Part shown: one piece after another, positions 1 to 10,101 of the stretch
How positions within the stretch are numbered: position 1 is the first letter of the stretch
Layout: each line of letters opens with the position of its first letter
DNA from: Subtercola sp.
GTDB lineage: Bacteria; Actinomycetota; Actinomycetes; Actinomycetales; Microbacteriaceae
Length of the DNA: 60,868 bases
Assembly (NCBI GenBank): GCA_025463765.1
Contig: JAODBC010000046.1
Location: forward strand, 1 to 60,868
Direction of reading: 5' to 3'
Translations under genes and position numbers: made by a program
The notes under the pieces: model-generated
Databases searched by the model: none
Seen by the model: the letters and a program-made list of their open reading frames with translations, nothing else
What the model was told of the DNA's origin: nothing

Positions 1-2468
1 TCACCATCGACCTCACCAAACCCGCCACCACCATCACCGGCGGCAACGCCAACAACATCCTCGACGGACCCATCTCCCTCAGCAAAATCGTCATCGTCAG
101 AAACGGCAGCCAACCCGCCACCGGCACATTCTTGCTCGACAACATTCGCACCGTCAGTGATGGCTGGAGTCTTCCGACCGCGACGAATCCCGCTGGAGCA
201 AAGAACTTCGTTCCGAGTGCAGGCCAGACGACAACCGTCAGTTTCACACCGAGCACACCTGGCGACTACCAGCTGCAACTCTTGGACCCCACCGGTCGAG
301 TGAAGACATTCAACGGAACGGCAGCGAACACGAATCAGATCTCGGTAAGTTGGGACGGAACCTCCGATAGCGGCGACACTCTCGCGGGCAGCATCAGTAG
401 CGTGCTCAGCTATGACACGACGCCCGACGGATCCCTTTCTTCTACACCGGTCAAAGGCGGCAATCCGTACACCACGGGAATCGCAGCTCGGTTCGAGCCA
501 GCGAATCAAAGCTCGCCCGTCGGCCAGAATGGTGAGTTGACCACTCTCGATTCGCCGGCTTCCGTGGACTACCGGGCAAAGCTCATGGAAAATGCCTACG
601 TTCGATACGACCGAGAAGAGTTCGAGTGGAAACGCGTCGAACCGAGTCCGGGCTATTACGACTGGTCGAAGTTTGATCAGACCATTGCGGCGACTGACGC
701 GCGCAATATCAATGTCATCGGGCGCCTTCTCTTCAGCGCACCGTGGGCATCGTCCGCACCGGCAGGCACTGCGGCCAGCGACGTCGAATACTATCCGCCG
801 ACGAACCTCACAGACTTCACCGACTACGTGACCGCGGTTGTGCACCGTTACAAGGGAAGCGTGCATGTATGGGAGGTGTGGAATGAACCCAACTCCTCGC
901 TTTATTGGAAGCCTGCACCCGACCCGGTTGCGTACGCGGCAATGCTGAAAGCCACGTACGCTGCGATCAAGGCTGAAGACCCGACGGCAACGGTCATCAA
1001 CGGGGGGTTAGTGGGTTTCGACTACAAGTTCATGGATGCTCTGCGAGCGAACAACGCTCTCTCCTCCATCGACGGCCTCGGCCTGCACACCTTCGTCAAC
1101 CAGAGTCCAGACGGAAGCCAAAGTGAGACCTGGCTGGACGGCGCGGAGGCATATCTGGCTCGTTACGCCCCAGGCAAGAAGATCTGGATCACCGAGATGG
1201 GATGGTCTACGTGTTCCTCAACCGACTCGACCTGCCCCTCGCCTGTGACCGAAGCGCAACAATCGCAATATTTGGCGCAAGCGTACCTCGATGCGGCTTC
1301 TCGAGGAATAGCTGAGATTTCGTGGTGGAACCTTGTCGAATACGGCGACAGCGGGGACCACCTCGACAATTTCGGCCTCGTCGAGCGTAACGGGAGGCTC
1401 AAGCCGGCCTACACCGCCCTCGTCAACGTAGGTCAGGCGCTCGATCAAAAGATTGTCGCTGGTACGATTGCCCCGACGGCAAATGGTCAATCCACGCTCG
1501 TAGACGACATGGCTTCGACGTCAGGTTGGAATACATACAAACAGGGCGGGGGCACAGCCACGCTTGTCACCGGCTCTGGAAGGCATGGCGGAGTTGCGGG
1601 CTTCACGCTCACGTATAACTTCTCTGGCGCTTCGACGGGTGTCGACCTCCAAACAAACAAGCCGGTTCCAGGCAGCCCGACAGCGCTCTCGCTCTGGGTG
1701 TTCGGAGACAAGACGAACAGCCCGATCTACATCAAGTTCACCGATGCGACGGGCGAGAACTTTCAGGGGTTGATCGGGGACTCGGCCGGGGCGACGTGGA
1801 AACGCATGACCCTGTATCTCGACGGCGGAAACCCCGACTATCAGCATTACGGTGGAAACAACGATGGAGTGGTCGACTATCCGATAGCGGTGACCGACAT
1901 ATTCGTGTACAAGTCCCTGGTCTCTGGCCAATCGTCCGGCCAGGTGTACCTCGATGATCTGTCAGCGGGATACGGCCCAATAACGAGAGGCGTCGTTCTT
2001 TACGGCGCGGGCACCACGACGCAGGCGGTATACGGCTTGTCGACACAGTCCGCCGATCTCCCCATTCCGGGGCCCTCTGCGTCAGTCACCACCGGATCGT
2101 CCACATCGACGGTGACCGCCGCTGCCGACGGTACGATAAACCTGCCGCTCGGCGCCGAACCTTCGTATGTGACCTCGACCCTCGGCGTTTCCGCCGTCAC
2201 CAGTCTGACCAGCCAGCCCGTTTCGCTCTATTGGACGTCAGCAGATCGAACGACTGCCACTATCCAGGTGCTTTCTTCAGACGGCACTGTGATCAGGGTG
2301 CTCAGAAACCAGGTGCTCTTCGACTCTGGCCCTCGCACAGACGTGTGGGACGGAAAGAAGACCGACGGTACCACGGCGTCAGTCGGTACGTACCGGTTCC
2401 GAGTGGTCATCGCTGGCGTCAACGGTGCAACAGCGACAGTCGATCGACAATTCACTCGCACGAAATAG
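1..2468 (+). CDS. Secreted glycoside hydrolase (GH39/GH5-like), 5' end outside window
   Basis: The reading frame is open from the first bases, so the N-terminus and any signal peptide lie upstream. The visible part is about 820 residues. It has a (beta/alpha)8 glycosidase domain with the acid/base motif WNEPN (Glu codon at 885) and a probable nucleophile in WITEMGWS (Glu codon at 1194). A jelly-roll carbohydrate-binding-like segment lies at about 1490-1970. FlgD-type Ig-like repeats (VWDGKKTDG near the end; SWDGTSDSG near the start) flank the catalytic part. This retaining clan-A layout resembles polysaccharide-processing hydrolases such as PslG that sit in exopolysaccharide loci. It converges with the polymerase gene 56 bases away, so cleavage of the locus's own polymer is plausible but inferred. 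Substrate is unknown. Confidence 0.8.
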   Translation, partial: TIDLTKPATTITGGNANNILDGPISLSKIVIVRNGSQPATGTFLLDNIRTVSDGWSLPTATNPAGAKNFVPSAGQTTTVSFTPSTPGDYQLQLLDPTGRVKTFNGTAANTNQISVSWDGTSDSGDTLAGSISSVLSYDTTPDGSLSSTPVKGGNPYTTGIAARFEPANQSSPVGQNGELTTLDSPASVDYRAKLMENAYVRYDREEFEWKRVEPSPGYYDWSKFDQTIAATDARNINVIGRLLFSAPWASSAPAGTAASDVEYYPPTNLTDFTDYVTAVVHRYKGSVHVWEVWNEPNSSLYWKPAPDPVAYAAMLKATYAAIKAEDPTATVINGGLVGFDYKFMDALRANNALSSIDGLGLHTFVNQSPDGSQSETWLDGAEAYLARYAPGKKIWITEMGWSTCSSTDSTCPSPVTEAQQSQYLAQAYLDAASRGIAEISWWNLVEYGDSGDHLDNFGLVERNGRLKPAYTALVNVGQALDQKIVAGTIAPTANGQSTLVDDMASTSGWNTYKQGGGTATLVTGSGRHGGVAGFTLTYNFSGASTGVDLQTNKPVPGSPTALSLWVFGDKTNSPIYIKFTDATGENFQGLIGDSAGATWKRMTLYLDGGNPDYQHYGGNNDGVVDYPIAVTDIFVYKSLVSGQSSGQVYLDDLSAGYGPITRGVVLYGAGTTTQAVYGLSTQSADLPIPGPSASVTTGSSTSTVTAAADGTINLPLGAEPSYVTSTLGVSAVTSLTSQPVSLYWTSADRTTATIQVLSSDGTVIRVLRNQVLFDSGPRTDVWDGKKTDGTTASVGTYRFRVVIAGVNGATATVDRQFTRTK

Positions 2469-2524
2469 GCGATCCGCCGCATTCGACCAGCCAGTCGTGC
2501 ACCGTAACGGAGGCGAAGCGGGTC

Positions 2525-3922
2525 TTAACCCGAACGCGTGGTGGCGATCGTAGTAATCGGCTCGGCTCCGGCGAGCGATTCCTCTTTCGGCGCCAGAGCT
2601 TGTTCTGCTGCGACGATCCCTATGCCGACAGCGATCCACAACATATAAATCGTGGATGCGTCTTGAAGCGTCGGGAGAACGGCCTGACTCACGAGTGACC
2701 CCGCAATTGCCAATACCGCAGTAAATGCCATCAGCGTTTTCGCCCGCAGCGGTCTCACTATGAGTTTGGCCAGCAGCACGAAGTAGAGAAGCAGAACGAC
2801 GATGCCCGATTCCAATCCCAGCACCAGCCAATAGCTCTCGACGAGAATCGGGCTCGTTGTGTACAGGTATGCGCGTGGTCCCACTTGCCCGACACCGAAG
2901 CCAAAGAGGTTCTCAAACAATTTGGGTATGGACTCCGTGAGACTCAGAGCATGGCCTTGAGCCGAGAGATTGACCGTGTCGCCGGTAAGGAAACTGGTGG
3001 TGAACGCCACAACGCCGACGCCGGCCAACGAAGCGACGACGACGACCCCGAGCAGGACGGTGCCGGCGCCAGCGCGGGCCATACCCCGAAGTAGGAGTAC
3101 AACGACGATCACGGCGAGTCCGATTTCACCGCTTCGGGACTGGCTGAGAAATATGGCGACCACCGGAAGCACGCACAACGCGAGCCTGAGCACGAGCTTC
3201 CAGTTCGATCGGCAGATGATGATGACGATGAAGAGAAGGTTCGCTAGAGCGAGTTCGTTTGGACCCGGAAACGGACTGAACGCTCGTGGAACTATACTTC
3301 CCTGCACGAAGAGCGACGAGGGGTAGGCGGTGCCAGATGGCACGGGGAAGATGCCCAAGGTGAAGAGCCACTGCAACCCTTGACTATAGGAATACAAAGT
3401 GAAGGCAGTGGCTAGCTGAGCGACAACTGCAACGACGCGAGCGACCCGCTCAGCAGTTTGAACCGTGAGTACGGCGGGAACGATGATGAGTAGAAGAAGA
3501 TGCAGGTAGTCGTTTCTGAATCCGTAGAGGGCCTGCTGGTTGTTCGGTGTCTGAAAACTCGATGCCAAAGCAAGCAACATGATCAGAACGACGATGAGAA
3601 CGGTCGAGCCAGACACCCGGCTCAGCATCTTTTTCGAGGTGATCACGATGATGAACAGCACGATGACGATGATGTCTTTGACGGCACCGAACACGAGAGA
3701 CGGAGTTCCAGCGCCGAGAAAAGTGGCCACCACGCTGTTGAAAGGCAAATAGACGACCAGGGCAGCGATACCAAGCCAAGGACGCCTGATCACGACCACC
3801 AGGCCGACAAGACCGAGCAGGCCGACGAGAGCAAGAGGCCCGAACGCGACAACACCGATCGTCAGGGCAGCGACCGCTACGATTACGCCCGCGACGATCG
3901 GTAACGTGGGAGCTCGATTCAC
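2525..3922 (-). CDS. O-antigen ligase/polymerase-like membrane protein (Wzy type)
   Basis: The 465-residue protein is almost entirely hydrophobic, with roughly ten to twelve membrane segments and a long periplasmic-side loop. The RAFSPFPGPNELA and SQSRSGEIGLAV segments match the Wzy_C/O-antigen ligase family, whose members polymerise or ligate undecaprenyl-linked oligosaccharides at the outer face of the membrane. It starts at GTG (3922), overlapping the TGA of the upstream glycosyltransferase in a GTGA tetranucleotide, so translation is probably coupled. It is the last gene of the leftward operon. Whether it polymerises repeat units or attaches the chain elsewhere cannot be told from sequence. 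Confidence 0.78.
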   Translation of the reverse strand: MNRAPTLPIVAGVIVAVAALTIGVVAFGPLALVGLLGLVGLVVVIRRPWLGIAALVVYLPFNSVVATFLGAGTPSLVFGAVKDIIVIVLFIIVITSKKMLSRVSGSTVLIVVLIMLLALASSFQTPNNQQALYGFRNDYLHLLLLIIVPAVLTVQTAERVARVVAVVAQLATAFTLYSYSQGLQWLFTLGIFPVPSGTAYPSSLFVQGSIVPRAFSPFPGPNELALANLLFIVIIICRSNWKLVLRLALCVLPVVAIFLSQSRSGEIGLAVIVVVLLLRGMARAGAGTVLLGVVVVASLAGVGVVAFTTSFLTGDTVNLSAQGHALSLTESIPKLFENLFGFGVGQVGPRAYLYTTSPILVESYWLVLGLESGIVVLLLYFVLLAKLIVRPLRAKTLMAFTAVLAIAGSLVSQAVLPTLQDASTIYMLWIAVGIGIVAAEQALAPKEESLAGAEPITTIATTRSG

Positions 3923-4836
3923 GCGCCGACCTGTCGCGGTTTGGAGCGAGGCAGCTTGAACGATGTCTCAGCGGTGACAAAGGCTGCATGAACTAAGGCT
4001 TTGCCGCTTGGCCTACCTCTGGACATGCCGAGCCGAATCACGCGGAACGCCTCACGAGGCGAACCATGCTGTCGCGCCACGTTCATCGTCTGGGTCAAGA
4101 TGAAGTCGCCGACCAGACGATTGTTTATCTTGCCCAAGTGCTTCACAGCCCAATCGACAGACCCATCGACCGTGATCGACCGAGACAATGAGCCACCAGC
4201 GATGTGAAATACCATCAATGGCATCCACGGCTGCACGATTCGTGTAGACGGATTGTTCCCGTACACATCCATCAACCACCCGATGTCTTGGTGGAACGGC
4301 AGTGCAGCGTCAAAGGGAACCCTGATCGCGAGGTCACGAGGAAAAAGCAGCGTCGACGACTGGATAAGACCGTGACCGCCGCGGAACTTCTTACGGGCGA
4401 AAAGATACACCGGAAGACTTTCGGTCTTCTCGATCGGGGCGTCGGGCCACACGACTCGCGTGTCGTCGGAAAACCGCGTATCCAAACGACACGTCGCGAT
4501 CCAGTCACCTTCCAAGTCTCCGGTCGACTGAACCGCTTCTAGCTGAGTCTGGATCTTTTCCTCATACCACTCGTCGTCATCGTCTAACAGACCGACGATC
4601 GGAAAACGGGCCTGTTCGACGCCCGTTTGCCGCGCCACATTACCCCCTGCGCCGGGTCCGACGCGGATCACGCGAATGCGATCATCGTCAGGAAGATCTA
4701 GGTTCGCGAGAGTGTCAGCCACCACCAAGACCTCAGAGACTCGATACGTCTGCTGCAGCACGGTCAGAACGGCTCGCGACAGAGTGTCTCGACCTGTCGT
4801 CGGAATGACCGCGGTTACGAGATCGGGCCCGATCAA
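3919..4836 (-). CDS. Family 2 glycosyltransferase
   Basis: The 305-residue GT-A fold protein opens with VTAVIPTTGRDTLSRAV, followed by the metal/nucleotide-sugar motif region VGLLDDDDEWYEEK. This is typical of inverting GT2 enzymes that add a sugar to a lipid-linked intermediate on the cytoplasmic side. No transmembrane segment is obvious. The start is TTG at 4836, overlapping the TGA of the sugar transferase gene (TTGA). That placement and the lack of a better upstream codon decide the start. Donor and acceptor sugars are unknown. The position between the priming transferase and the polymerase suggests an early elongation step. Confidence 0.82.
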   Translation of the reverse strand: MIGPDLVTAVIPTTGRDTLSRAVLTVLQQTYRVSEVLVVADTLANLDLPDDDRIRVIRVGPGAGGNVARQTGVEQARFPIVGLLDDDDEWYEEKIQTQLEAVQSTGDLEGDWIATCRLDTRFSDDTRVVWPDAPIEKTESLPVYLFARKKFRGGHGLIQSSTLLFPRDLAIRVPFDAALPFHQDIGWLMDVYGNNPSTRIVQPWMPLMVFHIAGGSLSRSITVDGSVDWAVKHLGKINNRLVGDFILTQTMNVARQHGSPREAFRVIRLGMSRGRPSGKALVHAAFVTAETSFKLPRSKPRQVGA

Positions 4837-6311
4837 TACGCACCATCGCTTCCGACGACCGCTTTGGCAGTTTTCAGCAAGATCTGAAAGTCAGTGACCA
4901 TCGACCAATTCTCCACGTAGAAGAGGTCGAGTCTGACCGAGTCTTCCCACGAAAGGTCCGAGCGACCGCTCACCTGCCATAGTCCAGTGATGCCGGGCTT
5001 CATCAAGAACCTGCGGTGCACATGGGTTTCGTAGAGGTCGACTTCCCGCTGAAGCGGCGGGCGGGGGCCGACAAGTGACATGTCGCCTCTGAAGACATTG
5101 AAGAGTTGCGGCAGCTCGTCGAGGCTATACCGTCGGAGTACTTTGCCGATCGGCGTCACTCGGGGGTCATCCTTCATTTTGAACAGAACCGAGTTTCCTT
5201 CTTTTCGGTCTTCAGCCTGCAATTTCGTGAGCATAGCCTCAGCGTCTGTGACCATGGACCGAAACTTGAGCATGCGGAATGTCGAGCCGTTCAGGCCGAC
5301 ACGCTCCTGCCGGAATAACACATCTCCGGGGGTGCTCAACCGAATCGTAATAGCGATGACGGCGAGAATCGGTGACAGTACGGCGATCAGCAGTCCAGAC
5401 GAGACGATGTCGAACGCTCGCTTCTGGTAACGCTTGAAGCCTTCGTAACGCGGCGTCTCGACATGGATGAGAGGCAATCCGGCTACAGGCCGTGTGTGAA
5501 TTCGCGGACCGCCGATATCGGTCAGGCTTGGTGCGACGACCAAGTGCTGCCGCCCTGGCTCTAGCGACCAGCTGAGTGCGCGGATCCGTTCGGGCGATAG
5601 CTCATCTGAACTGGTGATGACGATGGTGTCGGCCCCGGACGCGATAAGAACAGCGAGAGCGTCGTCAACATTGCCGAGAATGGGAACTTGCGTGTCTCCG
5701 AGGTGAAGTCCAACTTCGCCTCGGGAAACGCAGGCACCGACGACGTGGTAGCCGGCGTGAGGCGAGCGAGCTAGCTCGCGAGCCGTATGAAGCACCGATA
5801 TCTGCGAGCCGACGAGTACGACCTGGGCTGAGAATTGCCCTAAGACACGGCGCGAGTTGAGCCAGCGTCTCCAAAGCCATCGGCCGAGGAGAAGCCCGAG
5901 CGTACCTAGCGGCAGGGCGATGATGAAATACCCGCGGCTGAAGTCGAGTTGCAGAAGAAAGGCGACGATGGCGAACACCCCGAAGAGTCGGAGGCTTGCA
6001 TCGAGAACGATTTTGTACTCCGTCGACCCCGTTCCAACGATTCTGTCGCCTCTCGAACCGTAAACGCTCAACAATGCGCTCCAGGCGAGCACGAGCACGA
6101 GCGAAAGCACTGTGTAAGCCATGGCGTTCGAAGGGCTTGATGAAACAGCACTTTGTCTGCTCAACAATCCGAACAGGACGATCTGCGCACCGAACACTGC
6201 TATGGCAATCACGATCGTGTCTGTGGCGCGAAGCCGATTCGAGTATACGACTCGCCAATCTCTCTGAGTGCGCGGCGGCGAGCCGACCGCGGATTCAGTT
6301 TCTGCAATCAT
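4833..6311 (-). CDS. Exopolysaccharide polyprenyl glycosylphosphotransferase, copy A
   Basis: This 492-residue enzyme would transfer a sugar-1-phosphate to undecaprenyl phosphate to prime exopolysaccharide synthesis. The N-terminal half has four or five membrane helices and a CoA-binding-like fold (VVLVGSQISVLHTARELA). The C-terminal half is the catalytic Bac_transf domain: KRAFDIVSSG, FRQERVGLNG, KFRSMVTDAE, DELPQLFNVFRGDMSLVGPRPP and KPGITGLWQVSGRSDLSWED. I chose ATG 6311 rather than an upstream in-frame codon because a GGGGAGGGGGG ribosome-binding site lies 5 bases before it, and because the length then matches paralogue B (496 aa). Both copies share the same overall layout, so one may prime a different sugar or act conditionally. 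Confidence 0.9.
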   Translation of the reverse strand: MIAETESAVGSPPRTQRDWRVVYSNRLRATDTIVIAIAVFGAQIVLFGLLSRQSAVSSSPSNAMAYTVLSLVLVLAWSALLSVYGSRGDRIVGTGSTEYKIVLDASLRLFGVFAIVAFLLQLDFSRGYFIIALPLGTLGLLLGRWLWRRWLNSRRVLGQFSAQVVLVGSQISVLHTARELARSPHAGYHVVGACVSRGEVGLHLGDTQVPILGNVDDALAVLIASGADTIVITSSDELSPERIRALSWSLEPGRQHLVVAPSLTDIGGPRIHTRPVAGLPLIHVETPRYEGFKRYQKRAFDIVSSGLLIAVLSPILAVIAITIRLSTPGDVLFRQERVGLNGSTFRMLKFRSMVTDAEAMLTKLQAEDRKEGNSVLFKMKDDPRVTPIGKVLRRYSLDELPQLFNVFRGDMSLVGPRPPLQREVDLYETHVHRRFLMKPGITGLWQVSGRSDLSWEDSVRLDLFYVENWSMVTDFQILLKTAKAVVGSDGAY

Positions 6312-6431
6312 CGTTACCCCCCTCCCCTGTGCAGACGCGACTGGGCCACCTGCGATTTTACCGATAATGCGTGACAACATCGCTTCGAGCGCTCAGATTT
6401 AATACGCCCGTCATCCAACGACCTCTCTCGT

Positions 6432-7922
6432 TCAGATCCGGGTCGTGACCCGGCCCGGCTCGGCGGCACCGCCCTTGGTCGTGGTGTCTGCACTCTTTCC
6501 CCGTCGCGCCTTTCGGTCTTCGTTTGCAAAGTCAGGTGCCGAGTAGGTGTCGCCATAGCCGTAGCCATACCCATAGCCATACCCGTAACGGCCATAACCA
6601 TAGGCATCGGGGCCCTTCGTCGGGGTCATTGTCAAGACGAGGCCTGCAACTTTCGATCCCACATTCTTCAGGGCCGAGATCGATCCCTTCAGCTGGCCTC
6701 TGTGCGTCTTGCCGGCCGCAACCATGACGAGAGCACCGCCGGTGTGGATCGAGAGAATCGCCGCGTCTGTGACGGGCAACAGCGGCGGGGCGTCGAAGAG
6801 CACTAAGTCGTACTTGCTCTCCAACTTTTCGATCAAACGCACCATCGCCACGGAGCCGAGCAGTTCGCTCGGGTTCGGTGGAACCCGCCCTGCTGGGAGC
6901 ACATGCAGATCATGAGCGCCCCACTTCTGCAGCACATCGTCGATGTCCGCCCGGCCGACGAGCACGTCGGTGAGACCGGCGCCACCCTCTAGGCCCATGT
7001 AATCGGCCACCTTCGGCTTGCGGAGATCTGCATCGATCAACACGACACTCGTGCCGGCGGAGGCAGTGACAATCGCCAGGTTGACCGCAGAGGTGCTCTT
7101 GCCCTCGCCAGGAATTGAAGATGTCACCACAAAGCTGCGGTGCCCGTCGCCGCTGCCGATGAACTGCAAATTCGTTCGAAGCGTGCGAAAGGACTCGGCG
7201 CGTGGGCTTCTAGGATCGTCGTGGACCACGAGAGGCCGCAGCGTCGCTTTGGCGTCGAAGGCGATAGCCCCCAAAATCGGCGTGTCAGAGATAGCCTCGA
7301 GATCACGTTCGTTTCGAATGCGGGTATCGAGGGTCTGCCGCAGAACGGCCAAGGCGAGGCCAAGAACTAAACCACATAGCCCTCCAAGGAGGATGTTCAA
7401 TCGAGTATTCGGGCTGCTGGGTGTCGTCGGAATCAACGCCTGCTGAAGCACCGTGATCTTGACGGGAGAAACACCCGTGGCATCTGTCGGAACTATCTCA
7501 CTGACGGTCTTCTCGAAGCTGGCCGCGATTGCATTCGCGACATTTGCAGCGAGTGTCGGTGACGGATCGGTTACGTCGATTTCGACGACAACTGTTCCTG
7601 TCGAGGTGGAAGCAGAAACGCGGGACGCCAGTTCGCTCGCGGTTGTCTTCAGACCGAGCTGATCGATCACGGGCTGCAGCACGACCGGAGTAGTGACGAT
7701 GTCGGCGTATGACTTCACCTGGTTCTGGGCAAAGCTCGAGCCCTGACTGAGATCGCTGACGGAACCAGCAGACTGGAGAGAGACGAAGACTTTACTGTAA
7801 GCCAGGTATTGCGGAGTGGCCAGGATGGAGACGACCGACCCGATTGCCACACCGAGCAGGGTCAAAGCTACGATTCCAACCCAGCCTTTTCGAAGGATCC
7901 GAATGTAATCGCGAAGCTCCAA
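6432..7922 (-). CDS. Wzz-domain bacterial tyrosine kinase (BY-kinase), copy 1
   Basis: This 496-residue fused chain-length regulator and tyrosine autokinase (Wzc/CpsCD type) controls polymer length and export at the membrane. Residues 1-200 carry two membrane helices flanking an external Wzz domain. The kinase part has Walker A PGEGKST (271-277), Walker A' LIDADLRKP (295-303) and Walker B VLFDAPP (374-380). A run of alternating Tyr and Gly at 441-460 is the expected autophosphorylation cluster. The TTG start at 7922 is preceded by AGGAAAGG. The cognate phosphatase is probably encoded 102 bases upstream. A second kinase lies at 13107-14612. Confidence 0.93.
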   Translation of the reverse strand: MELRDYIRILRKGWVGIVALTLLGVAIGSVVSILATPQYLAYSKVFVSLQSAGSVSDLSQGSSFAQNQVKSYADIVTTPVVLQPVIDQLGLKTTASELASRVSASTSTGTVVVEIDVTDPSPTLAANVANAIAASFEKTVSEIVPTDATGVSPVKITVLQQALIPTTPSSPNTRLNILLGGLCGLVLGLALAVLRQTLDTRIRNERDLEAISDTPILGAIAFDAKATLRPLVVHDDPRSPRAESFRTLRTNLQFIGSGDGHRSFVVTSSIPGEGKSTSAVNLAIVTASAGTSVVLIDADLRKPKVADYMGLEGGAGLTDVLVGRADIDDVLQKWGAHDLHVLPAGRVPPNPSELLGSVAMVRLIEKLESKYDLVLFDAPPLLPVTDAAILSIHTGGALVMVAAGKTHRGQLKGSISALKNVGSKVAGLVLTMTPTKGPDAYGYGRYGYGYGYGYGYGDTYSAPDFANEDRKARRGKSADTTTKGGAAEPGRVTTRI

Positions 7923-8024
7923 GTTGCAAGCCTTTCCTAGATGTCACCCGTATTGGTCACATTACACGCCCGCCGAAACGACTGTTGTGTACCTACACTT
8001 AACCGCACGAACGTTTCACGCGCA

Positions 8025-8621
8025 TTACAAGTTGGGTTTTGACGTCATCGACATCACGCGCACGAGCGATTCGACTGCGGGGACTAGTTGATTCACTGAG
8101 GCCTCGTAGGTAGATCGTGACCGGCCGTACGGATCCACGATGTCTTCATCGACGAGCAGCCCGTCTTGTACGAGTTGCGCTCGCCGCGTTCGAAATGATT
8201 CGACCATCGCGAGAAATCGCACACTCGGGTCTACTTCGCTGGCATCGACCCATCGATCGTCATGCTGATCGGCGATCGAAGCGAACTCGAGGATTGTGAA
8301 GACTCGCCGAGATTTTCGGGGCACAAGTTCCACCACAGCTTTTCGATGTGTTCGGGCCATACACAACACGAGGTCGGCGCGCACAATGTGGGCTTCAGTC
8401 AGATAACGCGCCTCATGTTCGGTGCCGTCGACGCCCAGGTCGGCTGCAATTTCAAGCATTTCGTCGGGCATCCGATCGTGCGGTTTCGCAATTGTGCCCG
8501 CACTCGAAACGTCGGCTAGGTTGCCAAGCGACTTGCGGATGAGCATCTCAGCCATCGGCGACCTGCAGATGTTGCCACTACAGACGGTCAAGATTTTGAA
8601 TGACCTCGGCTCAGTATGCAC
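8025..8621 (-). CDS. Low-molecular-weight protein tyrosine phosphatase, copy 1
   Basis: This 198-residue LMW-PTP would dephosphorylate the tyrosine cluster of the neighbouring BY-kinases (the Wzb/CpsB role). The phosphate-binding loop CSGNICRS is intact near the N-terminus (VCSGNICRSPMAE), and the general-acid loop appears as DIVDPYGRS. It is longer than the usual 150-residue enzyme, mainly from extra sequence in the middle. The GTG start at 8621 lies inside the end of the sugar transferase B gene (11-base overlap). Co-transcription with copy B of the priming enzyme is likely. Confidence 0.9.
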   Translation of the reverse strand: MHTEPRSFKILTVCSGNICRSPMAEMLIRKSLGNLADVSSAGTIAKPHDRMPDEMLEIAADLGVDGTEHEARYLTEAHIVRADLVLCMARTHRKAVVELVPRKSRRVFTILEFASIADQHDDRWVDASEVDPSVRFLAMVESFRTRRAQLVQDGLLVDEDIVDPYGRSRSTYEASVNQLVPAVESLVRVMSMTSKPNL

Positions 8622-10101
8622 CGCTCCCCTTCATCACGGCTCCCGCCGTTCGCGCCAGAATGACAAAATCACCAACCATCGACCAATTCTCTACATAGTA
8701 GAGATCGAGTCTCACAGAATCCTCCCACGAAAGATCCGACCGTCCGCTCACCTGCCAGAGGCCGGTAATGCCAGGTTTCATCATGAATCGACGATGCACA
8801 TGGCTTTCGTACGCGCTCACCTCGCTCACCAGTGGAGGCCGAGGCCCCACGAGTGACATCTGACCCACGAAGACATTCAGGAGCTGGGGCAATTCGTCGA
8901 GACTATATCGCCGCAGGAACCGGCCGAGGCCGGTCACCCGCGGGTCGTTCTTCATCTTGAAAAGAACGTCGTTGCCTTCGTCTCGCTCAGTGTCTCGCAG
9001 CGTGTCGAGTTGCGATTCGGCGTGCTGAACCATGGACCGGAACTTGACCATCGAGAAAGTCGCACCATTCAACCCGACTCGCTCTTGGAGGAAAGAAATT
9101 GATCCTGCACTTGTGACGCGAATTCCCACCGAAAGCACGACCAGCACCGGCAACAGCACCACCAGCATCAGACCGGATCCGAGAATATCAAGCGCTCGCT
9201 TCTGATATTTCTTGTAGCCGTCGTAACTCGGCATCTCAACGTGCACTAGTGGCAAACCAGCGACCGGCCGAGTGTGGATGCGCGGCCCACCGATGTCGGT
9301 GAGGCTGGGGGCCATGACGAGGTGTTGGCGCCCGGGCTCGAGAGCCCAGCTCAGCTCCCTTATTTTCTGTGGTGACAATTCGTCAGAGCTGGTTACGATC
9401 ACGGTGTCGGCGACCGAAGCCCTGATCGCTTGTACGACCCTACCGACGGAGCCGGCGACCGGGATCGAAGTGCCGGGGAGATAATCTGCCGTACGACCTG
9501 AGGGCACGCAGGCACCGACTACTGTATAGCCGGAATGCGGCTGCTTCATCAGCTCTCGGGCTGTGTGCAGCACCGAGACCTCAGAACCGACCAACAACAC
9601 TTGGGCACAATATTCACCGTGGTCACGCTTTCGCCGCAGCCATTGACGCCACCCTCGACGCGCCACGAGCAACGCGATCGTGCCGAGGGGAAAAGCGAGA
9701 ATGAAATACCCGCGGCTAAACTCGATCTGCAGGAGAAACGCGGCGATCGCGAACACACCGAAGAGGCGAACACTGGCATCGACGACCGCCCTATATTCCG
9801 AGGCACCGATGCCAACCACTCGATCCGATCGGGAACCGTACAGTCCCAGTACAAGAATCCAGGCGATGACCAGAACGATCGAAACTGTCCAATAGTTCAA
9901 TGCGATCGGAGCAAGATCGTCGCCGGTCGCGACTTCGCTTCGCGGATTTCCGAACCAGACGAACTGAGCAGTGAAGACGGCTACAACGATGACGATCGAG
10001 TCGGTCGCGAGCAGCCGGTTCGCATAGCGGGATCGCCAATCGCGAGACGAGGCGTCAGCGGGTGTTGCCGCTGACATGCGCCGAGCCTCGTCAGATTTCA
10101 C
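8611..10101 (-). CDS. Exopolysaccharide polyprenyl glycosylphosphotransferase, copy B
   Basis: The 496-residue paralogue of the gene at 4833-6311 has the same layout: N-terminal membrane helices, a CoA-binding-like domain (VLLVGSEVSVLHTARELM) and a Bac_transf domain with FLQERVGLNGATF, DELPQLLNVF, MSLVGPRPP and KPGITGLWQVSGRSD. All family motifs are present, so it should be an active priming enzyme. The GTG start at 10101 overlaps the stop of the PqqD-like gene (GTGA). Together with the flanking phosphatase it forms a second initiation/regulation cassette in the locus. Confidence 0.9.
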   Translation of the reverse strand: MKSDEARRMSAATPADASSRDWRSRYANRLLATDSIVIVVAVFTAQFVWFGNPRSEVATGDDLAPIALNYWTVSIVLVIAWILVLGLYGSRSDRVVGIGASEYRAVVDASVRLFGVFAIAAFLLQIEFSRGYFILAFPLGTIALLVARRGWRQWLRRKRDHGEYCAQVLLVGSEVSVLHTARELMKQPHSGYTVVGACVPSGRTADYLPGTSIPVAGSVGRVVQAIRASVADTVIVTSSDELSPQKIRELSWALEPGRQHLVMAPSLTDIGGPRIHTRPVAGLPLVHVEMPSYDGYKKYQKRALDILGSGLMLVVLLPVLVVLSVGIRVTSAGSISFLQERVGLNGATFSMVKFRSMVQHAESQLDTLRDTERDEGNDVLFKMKNDPRVTGLGRFLRRYSLDELPQLLNVFVGQMSLVGPRPPLVSEVSAYESHVHRRFMMKPGITGLWQVSGRSDLSWEDSVRLDLYYVENWSMVGDFVILARTAGAVMKGSGAY

